DNA of 64,000 nucleotides from contig JXTB01000527.1 in the NCBI GenBank assembly GCA_002914805.1, positions 214,516 through 278,515 on the forward strand, written 5' to 3'. A program made the position numbers and the translations under genes. Of the stretch, positions 58,576 through 64,000 are shown in pieces; position 1 is the stretch's first letter; each line of letters opens with the position of its first letter. A model generated the notes under the pieces. That model worked only from the letters and a program-made list of their open reading frames with translations, was not told where the DNA came from and did no database searches. Source of the DNA: Parasponia andersonii (lineage: Eukaryota > Streptophyta > Magnoliopsida > Rosales > Cannabaceae).

Positions 58576-59189
58576 ACTAGACTAAGAAAAACTGAGCCTA
58601 CCGTTTCCACTTCTTTTCTAAAAGCACCATACTTCGCCTATTTTTTATATTACAATTTACACTTATCAATTGAAACATTTAGACTATTTCCAGTACCACC
58701 TATAGATAACACAAACACGATTTGTATCTTTTGAATAGATATAATATTGTGTTGAATGTTTTTGATTTTGCTTCATATTGCATGGAAATGAAATTATAAA
58801 TATATACTTTCACATATGATTTTTTTAATATAAAATAAGCTGATGGGTATAGGTATACTCGAGTACCTAATCCTCGTAACGGAGAATACCCAAACTCTTT
58901 CCGCTCCTATAAACAACTAAATGGGTGCCAATGGCTATTGACGGGGGTTTTACCTATGAGTATTGAGCTGAGATAGCCATACTCACCTCGAACTCCATTG
59001 CCATCCCTGGTCGTGCAACATTGCTATCTTAACTAGAACATTAATGACGCAGCAAGAAGCTTAGGAAGCCAAATCCCACGGCTAAGGGTAAAGGTACTCC
59101 TCTGTTTCTCTTCAAATTTGATCTCCAAAAGCCTCTTCTACCCTTTTCTCTCATGCCTTCAAAGGGGAAATTAGACATTATATGGTATT

Positions 59190-59525
59190 TTCTCAAAAAA
59201 ATTTGAAAAACGTGGTGGTTTTTGTTTTTTTCTGCATGGTACGGCTTTTATTTTTTAAAAATATTTAGAAAAATGTTATTTTTTGAAATTAGTAATTAGT
59301 AGTAACTAAAGATATTTATAATTAGTATATAATTAGTAATTAGTAATCGGTAACCAGTTTTTAGAAATTGAAAACTAATAACTATTTCAAAAATAATATT
59401 TTTCTTAATTTTTTTAAAATGATATTTTTTTAATAAAAATCCTACAAAAATTTGACAAAAGTCCAACTTTCATATTTTTGTAATTTTTTTGATTTTTCAT
59501 GAGTAAAAGCGTTAGAAACCTGCCT
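59190..59525 (-). repeat. AT-rich MITE-like repeat, copy E (inverted)
   Basis: Its reverse complement reads GGTTTCTAACGCTTTTACTC, AAATTACAAAAATATGAAAG, ATAGTTATTAGTTTTCAATT, ACTGGTTACCGATTACTAATT and CATTTTTCTAAATA, ending AAAACCACCACG, collinear with copies A-C. Confidence 0.65.
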
Positions 59526-59658
59526 TCTAATACTAATAATCATTAAAGCTCAATAAAGAACTCCTAACATCCTACATCAATTAATGTGGAGAAATCACAG
59601 TTATCTCAATTGCTCTATAAATGTATAATTTTTTTTCCCACTTGTTTAAGTTACTTAT

Positions 59659-59678
59659 ACACACACACACACACACAC
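59659..59678. repeat. (AC)n microsatellite
   Basis: About ten AC units lie downstream of the second proline-rich gene. A TA run at 59751-59771 lies closer to its 3' end. Confidence 0.9.
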
Positions 59679-59946
59679 GTTATTTTTAAAGTTGGTTTTT
59701 AATGGCATTGCGAAAGGGTACAAATTTGACAAGTGTCATATATATGAGTATATATATATATATATATATAACTGAAACGAAGCAACAACATTGATGATAA
59801 TCATCCACTCTGACGAATTCACACCACACATCATGATACCCACTGCTATATATATGAAACAACAGGACTTATTGTATGAAATAATTAAGTTGAAAACATA
59901 TTTTATATGGAAATATCCTTCCGAAATCTGCATTCGCTTCAAATGT

Positions 59947-60504
59947 TCATGGACTTGTGGTTTGAGTAGTGAGGGGAGGAATGGACTCGTATTTTGGGAG
60001 GTTTGGGATAGTTTGCACTGTGGGCTTAGGTAGCTCATGAGGCAATTCAGGCCACTTAGGTATCTCAACCTTTGGCAATTCAGGTACTTTAGGAACTTCA
60101 GGTTTAGGCAAGTCATGAGGCAATTCAGGTAACTTTTGGAATTCAGGCTTAGGCAAGTCATGAGGCAATTCAGGTAACTTTTGGAAATCAGGCTTAGGCA
60201 ACTCATGAGGCAATTCAGGCAATTTGGGAACTTTGGGGATGAGAATGGTTGGCAAGTCGGCCGGTTTTTGCAAAGTCGCGAAATGGGAAACTGGAGGAAA
60301 TTCAGGCTTGGGAAGCAGCGGCAGCTTTGGCTTTGGCAGAGTTGGAAATGGTGGCAGTTCTGGCTTAGAAAGCTCAGGAATCTTTGGTAGAGGAGTACTC
60401 TCCATGAGATGGCGAGCCCCAAAAACCATTGTGGTGGAGCATATTAAAGAGAGAGCGAGAATGAAAAATGGTGACAACATGGAAGGAAGATGTTTATAAG
60501 CCAT
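59947..60504 (-). CDS. PELPK-type secreted repeat protein, 185 aa
   Basis: Cell-wall-type structural protein. A signal peptide occupies about 1-29 (MLSPFFILALSLICSTTMVF), then ARHLMESTPLPKIPELSKP. The rest is made of PELP/K-like pentapeptide units (KPELP, KPKLP, KPEFP), including a 15-residue repeat LPELPHDLPKPEFQK in near-identical copies at about 95-139 (45 bp each in DNA), ending IPPLTTQTTSP. There is no Cys in the mature part; it is rich in Pro, Lys and Glu. This matches the Arabidopsis PELPK1/PELPK2 family (from memory). Regular charge alternation suggests a hydroxyproline-rich wall protein, but hydroxylation is inferred. The ATG is followed at once by the signal peptide. Antisense and shifted frames here are also open because of the repeats. 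Confidence 0.88.
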   Translation of the reverse strand: MAYKHLPSMLSPFFILALSLICSTTMVFGARHLMESTPLPKIPELSKPELPPFPTLPKPKLPLLPKPEFPPVSHFATLQKPADLPTILIPKVPKLPELPHELPKPDFQKLPELPHDLPKPEFQKLPELPHDLPKPEVPKVPELPKVEIPKWPELPHELPKPTVQTIPNLPKYESIPPLTTQTTSP

Positions 60505-60612
60505 GTTTTTTTATTGGGATCAAACTAGCTAGAAAGGGTGTGATGAAGAGGTAGGATAGGAGATGGAGTATTTTGAGATGAAGGGGTTTGAGAAATCAAG
60601 TTTGTGATGTGG

Positions 60613-60621
60613 CTATTTATA
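60613..60621 (-). promoter_or_regulatory. TATA box of PELPK-type gene
   Basis: On the minus strand TATAAATAG lies about 110 bp before the ATG at 60504, and no other candidate is nearer. Confidence 0.7.
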
Positions 60622-61934
60622 GAGAAAGTAGCTAGGGACGTGAAAAATGGGAAAGTTTCAAATGGTGCATGGCCTCCGTGTTGTTAAGAAATCATGGGTT
60701 GGTGTTGTTGATCAACTTCCTACTTGCCAATATGGAGAACATATTTGACAAATATTGTGGACGACAGCTATGGGCTTTCCCAACGAACTTGATAATTATT
60801 TGTAGTTTCTATCCGATATCCATTAATCTGTTATTTTATCTTGCGATTTCAGATTTGTTATTGGGCATTTTCTACATTATTATATTATTTAATAATTAAT
60901 TTTTCAGTTGTTATTGGACTACATAACACCCTTTGGGTGTAACCGAATGTTATGATTTTTTTTTTTAAAATTTTTTTCTAAACAAAATTTTTTACATCAG
61001 ACATGTTTGTGTAGAAAATATTATTATTATTTTAACTAATATGGTTCGAGACATCTTATTAAATGATACTTTGTTATTGATTATATTAAGTATGAATTCT
61101 CCAATAGTATCGAGAAAATACCCACTGTCCGTTTTTGTGTCTTATATTTCATAAATATTTGTTTTCTTTATATTATTTTAAAAATACTTTTTTTTTTAGA
61201 TTTATATTTCATGTGTGTAAAACATATATGTGATATACGTTTTAAAGTGTATACTGATTTTCATGTATAATTTTTATTCATGAGATATACATACTTGTGT
61301 TATATATTTCTCTAAAAAAAGTACAAAAACGGGTATAAGTAGAATAAAAATAAAAAACTAGTATAAACTAGTATTTATGAAAATATGCTTAAAAAAACAT
61401 GTATTTATGTGCTTTTTCACTGTAAAATTTTCGTAAAAGGTATTACAATGTAGCTAATATGCTGTAATCAACTTGTGCATTAAATTTGATCACTATCCCG
61501 TTTATAAAACTGGACATGATTAGAGGTTTTCTTTGAGGCCATCGTCACCTTCTAATGGTTCTAATAAAGTATTAAAAAAAAAAAGAGGGAATACGGTGTG
61601 TGTGTCGTTTTTTCACCTCATTTTAATGAATGTCCCTTTTTTATCTCTTTTTTTTCTTTTAAGCTAAACGACTAACTATTTGTATTTTTACTTCTGGTAT
61701 ATCTATTTATACAGTAGCTTCAATTTATATACTGAATATATTAATTTTTATACTGACACTTAATATACGCACTGATATACCAGTTAGTTTTCTATATATG
61801 GAATTTCAAAAATATACATTTAATTAAAATATGTCTAAATTTTGAACATTTTGTTATAAGACCCTAAAAATGATTGTTAAAGATTAACAAGTCAGACATT
61901 TCCTTTCCAATATTGGATCTTTCGTTTTCTTAAG
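60622..61934. other. Gene-free upstream region
   Basis: Probable promoter region followed by AT-rich DNA. The open frame at 60669-60899 has no family resemblance and lies in the promoter of the minus-strand gene, so it is not called. Confidence 0.45.
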
Positions 61935-61942
61935 TTATTTTT

Positions 61943-62020
61943 GACCCGAGAGAGTGGATTTGAACTCGAACTCATCACATTGAGAGGTTGTATAATTACC
62001 ACTAGATTATCGTTCTAACT
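61943..62020 (-). mobile_element. tRNA-like/SINE head
   Basis: On the minus strand ATAATCTAGTGGTAATTATA resembles a pol III A box and GAGTTCGAGTTCAAATCCAC contains a B box (GTTCAAATCC), about 35 bp apart as in tRNA genes. It does not fold into a proper tRNA by eye (no matching acceptor arm), so a SINE head or tRNA relic is likelier. Confidence 0.45.
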
Positions 62021-62107
62021 ACTACATTTTTATTTATTTATTTTTCAGAATTCTAGTTTCACACAAAGGATTAACGTCGGGGAAATGGACTTATTAAGAG
62101 TAATTTA

Positions 62108-62925
62108 TGCCAAAATGACCTTTTTAAGTATATTTTTGAAAATGACTTTTTAGTACTATCAAAATATTAGTGAGTCTAATCCTTATATTTATAGGACCAT
62201 AGACTAGTCTATATAGAGGCACCTGCTCCCTCTTCCCTCTTCCTCCCCTTAGTAGAGAGTCCTCCCCTGTGAATAGTCTCCGCATCTCTTTCTCATCTCC
62301 TTTCTCTCTCTTAAGCAGATGCTTCCCCTACACAGGGGAGGGGATCTTTCCTCTCATCGGTATGTATTCTTTTTTAGTTTTTTTTTTTAAATTTTATTTT
62401 TAAATAATCTTTCCATATGGAAAGACAGTCATCCACCAAGATCTAGATTTAGATTAGTTTTAGTATATCTAGATATCAAATACACCATAATACTCAATAA
62501 AAATTATAAGAAAAATAATCACCACAGGTTATTCTCTATATCTATATCATTTTTGATTTAGATCTAGAAAGATTATTATGGTAGTGAACTAATTAAAAGT
62601 GCCAATTTGGATAGTGAAATCAAAATGAGCTAGTGAAGAACTCGATTATATCATTTATGGAGTTTTTTTCTAAAGTCGTTTTGGGGACTACCTGTATTTT
62701 GAGATCTCTAGAGGATTTTCCATATTGAAGTTTATGAATTGATTTTTTAATTTTCATTGTAAGATAATATATGTAATTCAATTTACTATTATAATACTTA
62801 TTTGAGTTGTAAAGAAATTGTTTTCATTGAAAAAAAATTGTTTATTAATATAGTGACTATTGGTCACTAATATTATCCTAAAAAGTCATTTCATATAATA
62901 CTGATAAAAAAGTCATTTTAGAATG
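62108..62925. mobile_element. Long-TIR element with leader-like insert
   Basis: The left arm (about 62108-62180; CCAAAATGACC, GAAAATGACTTTTTAGTACT, ATATTAGTGAGTC) and the reverse complement of the right arm (about 62850-62925; CTAAAATGACTTTTTTATC, GAAATGACTTTTTAGGATA, ATATTAGTGACC) are imperfect inverted repeats. Between them lies a CT-rich, leader-like block (62215-62365) with a TATATAGAGG box before it and a CGGTATGT donor-like site after it. No transposase is seen. Target duplication not resolved. Confidence 0.5.
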
Positions 62926-64000
62926 TTTGATCAGGCATGACATCTTGTCATTTCTATGATTTCTATATAATCTTCTATGGACACATACTATCTGCTTTGC
63001 CGGAAAAGTTTCAACTAAAAACTACAGCCAATTTTTGATAAGTGATACTACAGAAACCAATCTGTTAAACCAAAATTTTATTAAATAACGAATTGTTGTC
63101 TTTACAAACGGAGAATTTTAATTTGTTATTAGCTCAATTAATCGACAGAAACTGTTGAACTATCTAATTCTGTGGCTTGAAATCTCACATCACTTTGTCG
63201 AATCAAATGAAATCAATAAATAAATAATTGGCTTTCTGATTGTTTATTATTTATCAGGTAATAAAAAAAGCTTATATTGCCGCCTTAATGGTGTCGTTAT
63301 TGTTAATAAGAAAGAAAGCCTTATTTAATATACATATTTATATTACATAGACTTCAATTAGATGGTGTTCCAATTTAATATATGATATTATGTGCCCGGC
63401 CCCTATGCATTAAATTAATTAATTGAAACAAAAATATGGCTCATGCATATAGCAAACCACCAAAGAATTCTAAGAAAAAAAATTAATATTGTAAATCTGC
63501 ATTTACAGTACAACATCATTATAAATATTAAAACTCTGAAGAATTTGCAGAAATATACTAAGACTTTAAACGCACCAATCTGTAGAATATATGCAAATCT
63601 ATGTTGGAATTACTAATTATTTTTCTCTTTTACCAATTGATATGTCACTCTGGCCAGACTGGTGAAATTTAATTATTCTTTCTTCTTATCAAATTAAAAA
63701 TGCATACGTGTAACTTATTAATTTTGTTTCTGGAATCTAAATATTTGGGTTTCTTCTTGCATAAAAATCGGGGGAAAAACAAAATCAAGTGAATCAAATA
63801 ACTGCCACTTATATGTGTGGTAATACAAAGTACAAACTACAATCCAATGACACCACTTTGAACAGTTAAAAAGATAAAACACTAATGCATAACATTGGTA
63901 AAAATTAAATAATCCACTCTGAGAGAGATATGACTCATATGAGACTCCTCGCTAAACGAATCCACACAGTGGCGGCATGTCCGACCGGTAAGGTGGGGGA
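62926..64000. other. Gene-free right end of window
   Basis: No protein-like ORF or RNA gene. The last 60 bp become GC-richer and may lead into a gene or element outside the window. Confidence 0.4.

Noticed and set aside
59736..60422. 228-codon minus-strand frame over the PELPK gene
   Set aside because: It is a shifted frame of the same repetitive DNA, without a signal peptide or sensible composition; the 185-residue frame has both.
60669..60899. 76-codon hydrophobic ORF upstream of the PELPK gene
   Set aside because: It lies in the promoter region of a minus-strand gene, its composition follows AT-rich sequence, and no domain is recognised.

Overview
AT-rich nuclear DNA of a flowering plant, most likely a eudicot. 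The evidence is a nine-exon beta-carbonic anhydrase gene with GT-AG introns, PELPK-type secreted proline-rich proteins, a plant J-domain/zinc-ribbon protein, and heavy loading with Copia/Sirevirus-like, hAT, Mutator-like, CACTA-like and MITE-like sequences. The species cannot be named from the sequence. Only four genes look intact: a J-protein (18224-19843, +), a beta-carbonic anhydrase (41086-45301, +, spliced), and two small secreted proline-rich proteins (51719-52072, +; 59947-60504, -). They are islands of higher GC in repeat-rich DNA.

Layout. 1.3-6 kb: a decayed Sirevirus-like Copia copy (LTR, gag, scraps of integrase). 7.6-11.9 kb: CACTA-like fragments, a Mutator-like element with 205-bp inverted repeats and a short long-TIR MITE. 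13.8-16.2 kb: a probable solo LTR. 18.2-19.8 kb: the J-protein. 22.6-24.3 kb: a SINE-like insertion and two tandem copies of an AT-rich repeat that recurs three more times in the window. 24.5-37.4 kb: a degenerate hAT transposon split by a nearly full-length, dead Copia element (25678-34028, minus strand) that carries an extra ORF after pol. 41.1-45.3 kb: carbonic anhydrase. 46.8-51.0 kb: a second hAT element with perfect 12-bp TIRs and a perfect 8-bp target duplication. 51.7-60.5 kb: the two proline-rich protein genes, about 8 kb apart, separated by LTR-like relics and MITE-like repeats. 61.9-62.9 kb: a SINE/tRNA-like fragment and another long-TIR element.

How the genes relate. The two proline-rich proteins share a signal peptide followed by an ARHL(L/M)E motif, so they look like diverged paralogues of the PELPK cell-wall protein family. 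From memory, Arabidopsis PELPK genes lie beside a J-protein gene of the type seen here (At5g09520-At5g09540), so the J-protein/PELPK neighbourhood may be a conserved microsyntenic block expanded by transposons. I found no convincing new biochemical system. The most informative signals are the nested hAT/Copia structure with its extra ORF, the AT-rich repeat family, the non-canonical J domain and several unexplained small ORF or exon-like islands.
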